Positions 1 to 6,282 of a stretch of 19,357 bases of DNA are shown in pieces; within the stretch, counting starts at the first letter, position 1; every line of letters begins with the position of its first letter. Source of the stretch: DASYUM01 sp036001225 (GTDB lineage: Bacteria; Methylomirabilota; Methylomirabilia; Rokubacteriales; DASRDR01); assembly GCA_036001225.1 (NCBI GenBank), contig DASYUM010000217.1:1-19357 (forward strand). Direction: 5' to 3'. Under the pieces are notes generated by a model. That model was not told where the DNA came from and did not search any database. It was given only the letters and a program-made list of their open reading frames with translations. The position numbers were made by a program, and so were the translations under genes.

Positions 1-354
1 GGCCTCGCGGGCCAGCGCCATCAGCTCGTCGGCCTCCTTGAGGGCGAGCCCCATCGGCTTCTCGAGGAGCGTGTGCTTGCGGGCGAGCAGGCAGTCGCGG
101 GTGATCGGGTAGTGGGTGGTCTCGGGCGTGGTGGAGACGAACACCGCGTCGAGGTCCGGCCGGGCGAGCACATCGTGGTAATCCGTCGTCGCGGTCTTGG
201 CGCCGGTCGCCTTCGCGACCCGCTCGAGCCGCGCCGGGTCGATCTCGGCGAGGTGCAGGCTCTCGACCAGGGGGTGCTCCGCGCAGACCCGGGCGCGGAT
301 CTCCCCGATCCAGCCGGTGCCGATCACGCCCACGTTGATCGGTCGTACGCTCAC
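1..354 (-). CDS. Gfo/Idh/MocA family oxidoreductase, N-terminal part (cut by window edge)
   Basis: The N-terminal 118 residues of a NAD(P)-dependent oxidoreductase are present; the gene runs off the left edge. The Rossmann nucleotide-binding motif GVIGTGWIG lies at residues 9-17, and the EKP motif with the family's catalytic lysine (K99) lies in TLLEKPMG. The GTG start at 354 is preceded at good spacing by a strong AAAGGAGGT ribosome binding site, and no better upstream start exists. Family members oxidise or reduce sugars, inositols and related polyols, or cleave biliverdin-type substrates, in the cytoplasm; the substrate here cannot be told. The protein resembles the second Gfo/Idh/MocA protein at 2718-3833, for example TTDYHDVLARP versus TTDHRELLARP, so the two are paralogues. 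It follows the haloperoxidase-like gene by 43 bp in the same direction and may be its operon partner. Confidence 0.92.
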   Translation of the reverse strand, partial: MSVRPINVGVIGTGWIGEIRARVCAEHPLVESLHLAEIDPARLERVAKATGAKTATTDYHDVLARPDLDAVFVSTTPETTHYPITRDCLLARKHTLLEKPMGLALKEADELMALAREA

Positions 355-397
355 GGTCGAACCTCCTTTGGCCGGCGACGCCCTATCGTCCGACGGG

Positions 398-1800
398 TCA
401 GCCCCGGAAGTCCAGCGCGCCCACCGCTTGCCCGACACAGATCCCTTGCTCGAGCCCGCGCTCGATAGCCGGCCTGAAATGGATGCCGCCGTAGAGTCGC
501 GAGATGGCTGCTTCCTCCGCGGCCTCGAAGAAGGAGTCGAAGGCGCGCGGGGGCAGATGCGTCTGGTCGATGAACGGCAGGGGGCCCAACATGTCGGTGA
601 GCACCTGGGCGGCGGCTCCGGACTGGACGGAGTGGCCGGAGGTGTACTCGGGGAAGGGCGGGGTCGTGAGCACCGGGGTCCAGCCGGCGTCGATGACCGC
701 TCGGATGTACGTGACCGGGCGGAGCAGGTTGTAGTGGAACTTGGTTCGCCAGCACGCGATGAAGGCGTCGGCCACCGCGATGCCGAGTCGCGCGTAGGCC
801 TCGGCGGCCAGGTCGAGGGCGAAGCCGTGGGCCCGGATCACCTCGGTCAGGATCGAGACCGAGTGACCCGGCGGCGTCACGGTGCCGTCCCGTCCGCCCA
901 GAAGAGGGCGATCGCCTGGTGCTCCGGCGCCAGGCCGGCCTGGATCAGCTGGACCGCGTCGTGGACTTCGAGCGCCTCCGTGTGGCACGCGCTGCCCGCG
1001 CTTTCCGAGTAGGGCGTCGGGGCTCCCGGCTCGCAGTCGTCGGCCGCGGCGAGGGCGAACGGCCGATTGTCCCCCCGGAAGGGCTGGAGGGCCGGGCCGG
1101 AGCCGGTCGGAACCCAGAGGCCGGGCCCCACCGGGGGCGTGTAGGGCGGGAAGGGGTGGAGGTAGGCCGCGTCGCCGCCGTCCGAGCGGGACCACTCGAA
1201 GATCTGCTCGGCCACCGCCAGCCCCTGCACCACCGAGCGCCGATACCGACCCGGCGGGACGCTGGCGCGGAACTGGGCCGCGAAGGCCGCTTCGAGCGCG
1301 CTGCCGACGCTCGCGTCGGCCGGCGGCGCCGTCGGGAAGAGGCTCCGCAGGATGGCCGCGAGCGCGGTGTTGGCCACGGTCGGCCAGTGGCAGGCGACGT
1401 CGTTCGGAGGCAGCAGTGGCGTCAGCGCGTTGAGCTGGCCGGCCAGGCTTCGGTACCCCGGCATCCCGGGAACGAGCGCCTCGTAGAGGGTGACTCCGGC
1501 GTAGCCGAGGGCCCGGGAGGCGACGGGCGGGCTGAACCCGGCCGTATGCTGGATCAGCGTCAGCGCGTAATCGAACCAGGCCGTGGCGACGTCCGCCGGG
1601 TAGGCGGAGACGGGGTGGACGGCGTCGCTGGCGCCCGCGCGCCGGGGCGCCTCCAGGATTCGCAGTCCCATCGCCGCGATCGCCGTCTGGCCGAGCCGGC
1701 GGAGGACCGCGCGGCGATCGAGCGTCGGGCGGGGGTCGAGGGGTGCTGCTGCCGGCGCCGGCTGGCGGGAACCGCGCGTGGGACATGGCTCGTCGGTCAC
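398..1800 (-). CDS. Vanadium-dependent haloperoxidase-like / PAP2-superfamily protein, interrupted by one frameshift
   Basis: Two frames together make one protein. From 1800 the first frame encodes 307 residues ending ...LFWADGTAP at a TGA (877-879). The adjacent frame, entered around 882-895, continues DGTVTPPGHS... to a stop at 398. Homologues of this family typically read FWADG-x-GTVTPPGH, so one base appears missing; restored length is about 467 residues. Every vanadate/phosphate-pocket motif follows the shift: K (740-742) and R (719-721) in KFHYNLLRP, SGH with the acid-base His at 632-634, and SR-x5-H with the ligand His at 479-481. The N-terminus has a twin-arginine-like DRRAVLRRLG (R29-R30) before a hydrophobic stretch, suggesting Tat export. 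The ATG at 1800 follows AGGAGGG. Known members oxidise halides with peroxide or act as acid phosphatases; which applies is unknown. Either a sequencing error or a recent pseudogene would explain the shift. Confidence 0.85.
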
Positions 1801-1870
1801 GTATTCCCTCCTGCCTCGCCGGCGTGGCGATCAGTGTGGCACGGCGTGGCCGGCGAACTCGGCCGCTCGG

Positions 1871-2701
1871 TCAGGGGCGGCGGAGGCCCTCGGCCCAGGG
1901 GACGGCAAACCAGAGCGCGGCATCGGGACGGATGCTCCAGGTCTTCAGCGCCTGCACCCCCTCGGCGAAGCGCGATTCACCCACGATCGCCGGCGCGATT
2001 CGCGGTCGCGCGCCTTCGAGGAGCCCGATCAGGTTCGTCACGACGCCGGAGAACGTCGGGCTTCCCGCACAGCCGCCCCAGAACACACAGCTGTTGCGCA
2101 CGGGCGCCGCGCCCGCCTCGTGGAGGAGCGACACCAGCCGCCGGCCGACGTGCGGGTCGTTGCCGTTGCGCGCAAAGGCCTGAATGTACGCCCGCCAGAC
2201 GTCCATGGCCCCGGGAGGCTCGGGCCACAGGCGAAGGACATCGTGGTCGTCGTCCTGGAGGACGATGCGTCCACCGGGCCGGGCGGCCCGTACCATCGCC
2301 CGGACGACCGCCAGTGGCTCGGGCACGTGCTCGAGGACGAAGCGGGCGTGCACGACATCGAAGGAGCCCCACTCCTCGCCGCGGAGGGGAAGCGCCACCG
2401 CATCGCCCGGCCGGAGCTCGACCAGCCGCTCCTCTCCGGCCGCGCGGGCGAGCCGGGTTGCCTCGGCGAGCTGCGCGGCGCTCTGGTCGATGCCCAGGAC
2501 ATATCCGGCGGGGCCGGCTGCTCGCGCCATGGCCCGACCGAGCTGAGCCAGGCCACAGCCGACATCCAGGATTCGCTCGCCACCGCGGAGGCCAAGCTCG
2601 CGCAACGAGGCCTGGTTCAGCAGATCGTTCAACAGGGAGAGACGCTGGTGCTCCTCCACTGACGTCCCGTGAAGGTATCGAGTCACGGTGTCAGAGATCA
2701 C
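1871..2701 (-). CDS. Class I SAM-dependent methyltransferase (UbiE/Methyltransf_11-like)
   Basis: A 276-residue cytoplasmic methyltransferase. Motif I is ILDVGCG (residues 44-50), the acidic residue that contacts the SAM ribose lies in GIDQS about 25 residues later, motif II/III is the FDVVHARFVLEHVPEP segment, and ARPGGRIVLQDDD follows as the post-motif strand. The C-terminal third carries the substrate cap and is not diagnostic. The methylated substrate is unknown: menaquinone, small-molecule and natural-product methyltransferases share this architecture. The GTG at 2701 lies 16 bp after the stop of the upstream oxidoreductase, so the two are probably co-transcribed. No clear Shine-Dalgarno precedes it, so the start could be one of the next in-frame GTG codons. 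The haloperoxidase-like gene starts 70 bp downstream on the same strand. Confidence 0.88.
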   Translation of the reverse strand: MISDTVTRYLHGTSVEEHQRLSLLNDLLNQASLRELGLRGGERILDVGCGLAQLGRAMARAAGPAGYVLGIDQSAAQLAEATRLARAAGEERLVELRPGDAVALPLRGEEWGSFDVVHARFVLEHVPEPLAVVRAMVRAARPGGRIVLQDDDHDVLRLWPEPPGAMDVWRAYIQAFARNGNDPHVGRRLVSLLHEAGAAPVRNSCVFWGGCAGSPTFSGVVTNLIGLLEGARPRIAPAIVGESRFAEGVQALKTWSIRPDAALWFAVPWAEGLRRP

Positions 2702-2717
2702 GTGTCGCGAAGGCGGC

Positions 2718-3833
2718 TCAGCGCGACTCGTCGTCCGGGGTGATGGGGAGCGGGACCGGGCGCTTCCGCCGGGCCGACAGGTCCATCGCCTTGGTCAGCA
2801 TCAGGCGGTCGTGAGCCTCGGCGGCGGTGGCGTGGGGCGTCGCGTGACCGAGCGCCAGCCGCGCGAGCCAGGCGTTGGTCTCCTCCCGCATCGGCCCCCA
2901 CAGCTCGCCGAGCGCGACGTTGCCGGGCGGGTAGCTGGTGAGGAAATCGACGTGCCGCGTCGCCTCCGGCGTGTAGCCCGCGGGCTGGGGCCGGGTGGTG
3001 GCGAGCAGCACGTCGCGATGGGTGTCGTCGATGGTGAGGACGCCCTCCGTTCCGACGATCCCGATCTCGAGGCTGTACACCGAGCCCGGCCACACGGTGG
3101 GCAGCGCCCACGAGATGTTGAGGTGGTAGAGCGTGCCGTCGGTCATCGTGATGAGACCGGCGGTGGCGTCGATGCCGCGGACGGTGGGACCGAGCACGCG
3201 ATCGATCGAGCGGGCGTACACCTCGGCCGGCGTCTTCTCCGCCAGCAGCCACATCACGACGTCGAGGGCGTGGGTGCCCGAGATGACCATGGGCGAGATC
3301 GTCTCCGGCCGGTCGGTCCGCCGGTAGTTGTCGAGCGCCACCAGCCGGTTCATGAAGGCCCGCGAGGTGACCAGGGTGACGTCGCCGAGCTGGCCGGTCC
3401 GCACCTTCTCCTTGGCGGCGAGGAACCGGCGCCGGAACCGCTGGGTGTAGCCGACGACGGCATCGACCCCCGATCGCTGGATCGCCTCCAGCACGCGGGC
3501 CGACTCCCGAAGGGTGGTGGCCAGGGGCTTCTCGATCAGGAGGTCGAGCCCGCGCTCCAGCGCGACCAGGATGGGGTCGACGTGAAGGTGCTCGTCGGTG
3601 GCGATGACGGCCGCCGTCGCCTCCGGGCGAGCCAGCAGCTCGCGGTGGTCGGTCGTGACGAAGTCGGCGCCGATCCGCTCGGCCACCTCCTTGGCGCGAT
3701 CGGCGCGGGTCTCGGCCAGGCCGATCCACCCGACGCTCGGGTGCCGGGCCGCGATCTCGCCCCGGATCAGGCCGATGCGGCCCGCTCCCACGAGGGCCAG
3801 CCCGATCTGCTTCGCCGATCGCTGGGAAGGCAT
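2718..3833 (-). CDS. Gfo/Idh/MocA family oxidoreductase
   Basis: A 371-residue NAD(P)-dependent oxidoreductase of normal family length. The Rossmann motif ALVGAGRIG is at residues 13-21, and the EKPL motif supplies the family's catalytic lysine (K102). The C-terminal half is the beta-sheet substrate/dimer domain (HALDVVMWLL, then GSVYSLEIGIVGTEG). I chose the ATG at 3833 because an AGGA site lies just upstream and the Rossmann fold begins at residue 10; an in-frame ATG 29 codons earlier would only add basic, unstructured sequence. Relatives include inositol and glucose-fructose dehydrogenases; the substrate is undetermined. It is first in the minus-strand cluster with the methyltransferase, the haloperoxidase-like gene and a paralogous oxidoreductase at the window's left edge. 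Confidence 0.93.
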   Translation of the reverse strand: MPSQRSAKQIGLALVGAGRIGLIRGEIAARHPSVGWIGLAETRADRAKEVAERIGADFVTTDHRELLARPEATAAVIATDEHLHVDPILVALERGLDLLIEKPLATTLRESARVLEAIQRSGVDAVVGYTQRFRRRFLAAKEKVRTGQLGDVTLVTSRAFMNRLVALDNYRRTDRPETISPMVISGTHALDVVMWLLAEKTPAEVYARSIDRVLGPTVRGIDATAGLITMTDGTLYHLNISWALPTVWPGSVYSLEIGIVGTEGVLTIDDTHRDVLLATTRPQPAGYTPEATRHVDFLTSYPPGNVALGELWGPMREETNAWLARLALGHATPHATAAEAHDRLMLTKAMDLSARRKRPVPLPITPDDESR

Positions 3834-4129
3834 GTCCGTTCCTGTCGCGGTTGTACACCAGAAGCCGGAGCGGATCAAACCGGGGAAGGGATCGCGCCGG
3901 CGCGGGCGCGCCCGAGGCATTGTGTGCTAGATTCGCCGACACCGGGGGAAACGGGCCGTGATCCATGTCGATGAGATCCCGACGAGCGCCAAGCCGGCCG
4001 ACCTGCCGGTGGGAGCAGCCCACTCAGTTCGAGCTGGTGAACCTCGGGACCGCGAAGGCCTTCGGCCCGACGATTCCACCATCGCTGCGGCTGCGGGCCC
4101 GACGAGGTGATCCAGTGATCGCACGCTGC
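3834..4129. other. Gene-free interval between the oxidoreductase and the toxin gene
   Basis: About 300 bp separates the oxidoreductase start from the toxin stop. The only recognisable content is one copy of the interspersed repeat (4057-4118). The minus-strand 68-codon frame at 3927-4133 runs through that repeat, has no family features and is not called. The promoter of the minus-strand cluster should lie at about 3840-3950, but I cannot point to convincing -35/-10 boxes. Confidence 0.6.
4057..4118. repeat. Interspersed ~60-bp repeat, copy A
   Basis: The segment starts GGCCTTCGGCC and ends GAGGTGATCCAGTGA. It aligns along its whole length with copy B (4948-5007) in the same orientation, with a few small indels and by eye roughly three quarters identity. 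Shared blocks are GGCCT-CGGCC, ACG-TTCC-CC, and the terminal GTGATCCAGT-A. It lies directly beyond the toxin stop codon. From memory, spurious reading frames with the motif WITSSARAR, which this repeat yields in reverse, are frequent in Rokubacteria-like genomes. That suggests a dispersed family, but I cannot verify it here. Confidence 0.65.
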
Positions 4130-4525
4130 TCACAGCACCCGGAACAGCCGGCTGCGTCCGAGCGCGCGGTCGAACGTGACCGTGTCAGAACAGCCGGCCT
4201 GGCGGTTTCGCCAGCCGATCAGATAGTCGGCGAAGTCGCCGCGGCCCCGACGGTAGTCGTCCAGCGCGCGCCGCGCGAGGTCCGCCTGCTCGACGACGAG
4301 CTGGGCGGTGTCCAGCACCTTCTCGAGAGTGGCCGCGACGGTGGGCTTGTCGAGACGATACGCTTCACGCAGGACCCAGACGAGCTCGCAGAGAACGATC
4401 GCGCTGATCGAGCACTGCTCTCCACGATCCACCGCCTCCGCGATCACGGTGTTGACCTTGTGCGACTGGACTGGATCGTCCTGGGTGAGGTACCGGACGA
4501 GGACGTTGGTGTCGAGGCCCCTCAT
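4130..4525 (-). CDS. vapC: PIN-domain toxin of a VapBC-type toxin-antitoxin pair
   Basis: A 131-residue PIN-domain ribonuclease, typical length for VapC. The acidic residues that bind the catalytic metal are in place: D5 in GLDTNVLVRYL, E47 in IVLCELVWVL, D97/D100 in GRGDFADYLIG and D119 in TVTFDRAL. VapC toxins cleave RNA, often initiator tRNA or rRNA loops, when freed from their antitoxin; the target here is unknown. The ATG at 4525 overlaps the antitoxin stop as ATGA (4522-4525), so translation is coupled, and this fixes the start. A long upstream extension in the same frame is only the antitoxin gene read out of frame. The active site looks complete. Confidence 0.93.
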   Translation of the reverse strand: MRGLDTNVLVRYLTQDDPVQSHKVNTVIAEAVDRGEQCSISAIVLCELVWVLREAYRLDKPTVAATLEKVLDTAQLVVEQADLARRALDDYRRGRGDFADYLIGWRNRQAGCSDTVTFDRALGRSRLFRVL

Positions 4526-4767
4526 CGACGCCGCCGGTGGTACTTGGCGATGGCGGCGTCCATGGCCTCGAGACTGACGGGGTGCCGCCCGGGACGGCGG
4601 AGGACGCCCTTGAGCGCTCTGACGTCCGCGCCTCCGGGCCGGACGACTACCTTGCCACTGGCGTCGATGTCGAAATCGATCCGGTCTCCTGATTTGACCC
4701 GGAGGAAGTCCCGGATCCTCTTCGGGATGGTGACCTGACCCTTGCTCGTGACAGTTGTGCTCGGCAT
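4522..4767 (-). CDS. vapB: AbrB/MazE-type antitoxin (SpoVT-AbrB swapped hairpin)
   Basis: An 81-residue antitoxin. Residues 3-45 form a SpoVT/AbrB DNA-binding swapped hairpin with the hallmark TTVTSKGQVTIPKRIRDFL, then SGDRIDFDIDASGKVVVRP. The C-terminal part (RALKGVLRRPG...AIAKYHRRRR) is the flexible arm expected to cover the toxin active site. The ATG at 4767 follows a GAGG site at normal spacing. Its stop overlaps the toxin start. Antitoxins of this type bind palindromes at their own promoter and repress the pair together with the toxin; the 19-bp perfect palindrome at 4785-4803 is a fitting operator. Confidence 0.92.
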   Translation of the reverse strand: MPSTTVTSKGQVTIPKRIRDFLRVKSGDRIDFDIDASGKVVVRPGGADVRALKGVLRRPGRHPVSLEAMDAAIAKYHRRRR

Positions 4768-4784
4768 GGAAGGGCCTCACTCTC

Positions 4785-4803
4785 TCCTTACCAGAGGTAA
4801 GGA
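4785..4803. promoter_or_regulatory. Palindrome, candidate autoregulatory operator of the toxin-antitoxin pair
   Basis: TCCTTACCAGAGGTAAGGA has perfect 8-bp arms around a 3-bp centre and lies 18 bp upstream of the antitoxin ATG, spanning the expected promoter/leader. A second, imperfect GGTA...TACC pairing overlaps it at 4796-4807. Position and symmetry match AbrB-type antitoxin operators. Binding is inferred, not shown. Confidence 0.6.
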
Positions 4804-4842
4804 TACCAGACGGGCTCCCGCGACTCAAGGCTCCCCGGCCCC

Positions 4843-4860
4843 GATCCGGTGATCCAATGA
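4843..4860. repeat. Partial repeat copy C (GTGATCCA end only)
   Basis: GATCCGGTGATCCAATGA resembles the terminal part of copies A and B (GTGATCCAGTRA). The rest of the unit is not recognisable. It abuts the ATG at 4857 of the truncated signal-peptide remnant. It is short enough that chance similarity remains possible. Confidence 0.35.
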
Positions 4861-4994
4861 TTAGCCGCCGCGCCTTCATGAGTCTCGTCGCTCTCGGCAT
4901 CCTCTCGGCACCGCTCGCCGTCGAGGCGCAGCAACCGGCGAGGGTGTGGCCTCGGCCTCACGGTTCCGCCGTCCGTCCTCGCGCGAGCCGATGA
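4857..4994 (+). pseudogene. Remnant of an ABC_sub_bind-type substrate-binding protein (signal peptide only)
   Basis: The first 31 codons from ATG 4857 read MISRRAFMSLVALGILSA, then a PLAVEAQQ-type cleavage region and ...ARVW. This closely matches the N-terminus usual for ABC_sub_bind (YtfQ-like, tryptophan/tyrosine-binding) lipid- or amino-acid-uptake binding proteins, in which a WRIGYL-type strand should follow. Instead the frame runs straight into repeat copy B at 4948 and stops at 4992-4994. About 300 codons of the mature protein are missing. It reads as a deletion or insertion scar rather than a working small gene. Confidence 0.6.
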
Positions 4995-5007
4995 AGTGAT
5001 CCAGTAA
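4948..5007. repeat. Interspersed ~60-bp repeat, copy B
   Basis: The unit begins GGCCTCGGCC and ends GAAGTGATCCAGTAA, parallel to copy A at 4057-4118. Its left end coincides with the point where the ABC_sub_bind remnant loses homology, and its right end touches the ribosome binding site (5011-5015) of the next gene. Read on the minus strand it encodes WITSSARART-like sequence, which I recall as a frequent spurious C-terminal tail in related genomes. Confidence 0.65.
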
Positions 5008-5021
5008 CCAGGAGGAACAGG

Positions 5022-6257
5022 ATGGCCCATTTCGGCACGGTCGGGGTCGACTGGCAGCAGCGGGTCAACTGGGATCGGCTGCGGAAGTACCGGCTGGAGC
5101 GCGCGCGGGAGCGGATGCGCGCCCACGGGCTGGGGGCGCTCCTCCTCATGTACGACGAGAACGTCCGTTACGTCACCAGCACCCTGACCCCCGGGTGGAA
5201 CCGCCTCAAGCCCGGCCTCCGCTACGCGCTGCTGTGCGGCGAGGGTGCTCCGGTTCTCTTCGAGCAGGGCGACATCGGCTTCCAGATCCAGCGCCACGCG
5301 CCCTGGATCCCCGAGGAGAACATCCGCTGGTCCTACGCCTGGATCAAGGGCGCGGCCGGCCCCGCCTCGCGCCAGCAGGTCAAGAAGTTCACCGACGCCG
5401 TCGCGAAGGAGCTGAAGCGCTACGACGTCTTCGACCAGACGCTCGGCGTGGACTTCATCGACATCAACATGCTCCCGGCCTTCGCCGAGGCCAAGGTCAA
5501 GTGGGCCGACGGCATGACGCCGATGATGGAGGCCCGCGCGATCAAGAACGAGGACGAGCAGGAGTGCCTGCGGATCGTCGGCGCGATCGGGGACGCCGCG
5601 CACTGGGAGACCATGCGCTTCCTCAAGCCGGGGCTGACCGAGAACCAAGTGACCGCCCACATCATGGAGTACCTCTACTCGGTCCCCGGCATGGAGGACG
5701 TCGAGGACGTCATCGTCTCCTCGGGTCCCAACACCTGGCCCAACTGGCGGAACTTCTCCGACCGCATCATCCGGCCGGGCGAGATCGTCTTCATGGACCT
5801 GGCCGCGCTGACCTGGAACGGCTACAAGTCCTGCTACTACCGCACCTACTGCGTGGGCAAGCCGCCGACCCAGGAGATGAAGGACTACTACGCGACCGCG
5901 CTCAAGTGGCTCTACGACTCGATCCACGCCGTGCGGCCGGGCGCCACCACGCGGGACATCGCGCTCAAGTGGCCTTCGGCCAAGGAGGCCTGGGGCTACG
6001 AGGAGGAGGACCAGGCGGCGGCCAACCTGTGGGGACACGGCCTGGGCCTGGCCCAGTACGACCAGCCCGTCATCTCCCGGATCTGGTCGCTCGACCATCC
6101 GCTGACGATCGAGCCGGGCATGGTATTCGCGCTCGAGACCCAGCACGGCAAGAAGTACGAGTTCGGCGTGCGGATCGAGGAGATGCTGATCGTCAACGAC
6201 AAGGGGATCGAGATCATCTCCACCTTCCCCGTCGAGCAGATCACCTACGTGGCCTGA
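5022..6257 (+). CDS. M24-family (creatinase/prolidase fold) protein with an altered metal site
   Basis: A 411-residue protein with the two-domain M24 layout: an N-terminal creatinase-like domain (about residues 20-175) and a pita-bread catalytic domain (about 185-405). Compared with the five metal ligands of aminopeptidase P, it keeps D259 (FMDLAAL), H339 (WGHGLGL), E372 (MVFALET) and E386 (VRIEEM). The second aspartate, normally in the sDitRT motif, is C271 in GYKSCYYRT. Full dinuclear-metal peptidase activity is therefore doubtful. Creatinase-like hydrolases and DddP-type lyases also depart from the peptidase pattern, and either role is possible. There is no signal peptide, so it is cytoplasmic. 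The ATG at 5022 follows GGAGG at 5011-5015. It heads an operon with a binding protein (25 bp gap), a phosphotransferase-like gene and an OsmC gene. Confidence 0.88.
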   Translation: MAHFGTVGVDWQQRVNWDRLRKYRLERARERMRAHGLGALLLMYDENVRYVTSTLTPGWNRLKPGLRYALLCGEGAPVLFEQGDIGFQIQRHAPWIPEENIRWSYAWIKGAAGPASRQQVKKFTDAVAKELKRYDVFDQTLGVDFIDINMLPAFAEAKVKWADGMTPMMEARAIKNEDEQECLRIVGAIGDAAHWETMRFLKPGLTENQVTAHIMEYLYSVPGMEDVEDVIVSSGPNTWPNWRNFSDRIIRPGEIVFMDLAALTWNGYKSCYYRTYCVGKPPTQEMKDYYATALKWLYDSIHAVRPGATTRDIALKWPSAKEAWGYEEEDQAAANLWGHGLGLAQYDQPVISRIWSLDHPLTIEPGMVFALETQHGKKYEFGVRIEEMLIVNDKGIEIISTFPVEQITYVA

Positions 6258-6282
6258 GGCGCGGGACGAGGAGGACAGAGCG

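Noticed and set aside
877..879. TGA within the haloperoxidase-like gene considered as a second selenocysteine codon
   Set aside because: Sequence homologous to the family continues in a different frame, so this is a frameshift; reading through the TGA in frame gives non-homologous Arg-rich sequence.
919..2814. Plus-strand open frame of 631 codons opposite the haloperoxidase-like and methyltransferase genes
   Set aside because: Composition is that of a shadow frame; the minus strand carries clear family motifs.
3927..4133. Minus-strand 68-codon frame beyond the toxin gene
   Set aside because: It runs through repeat copy A and has no family features or good ribosome binding site.
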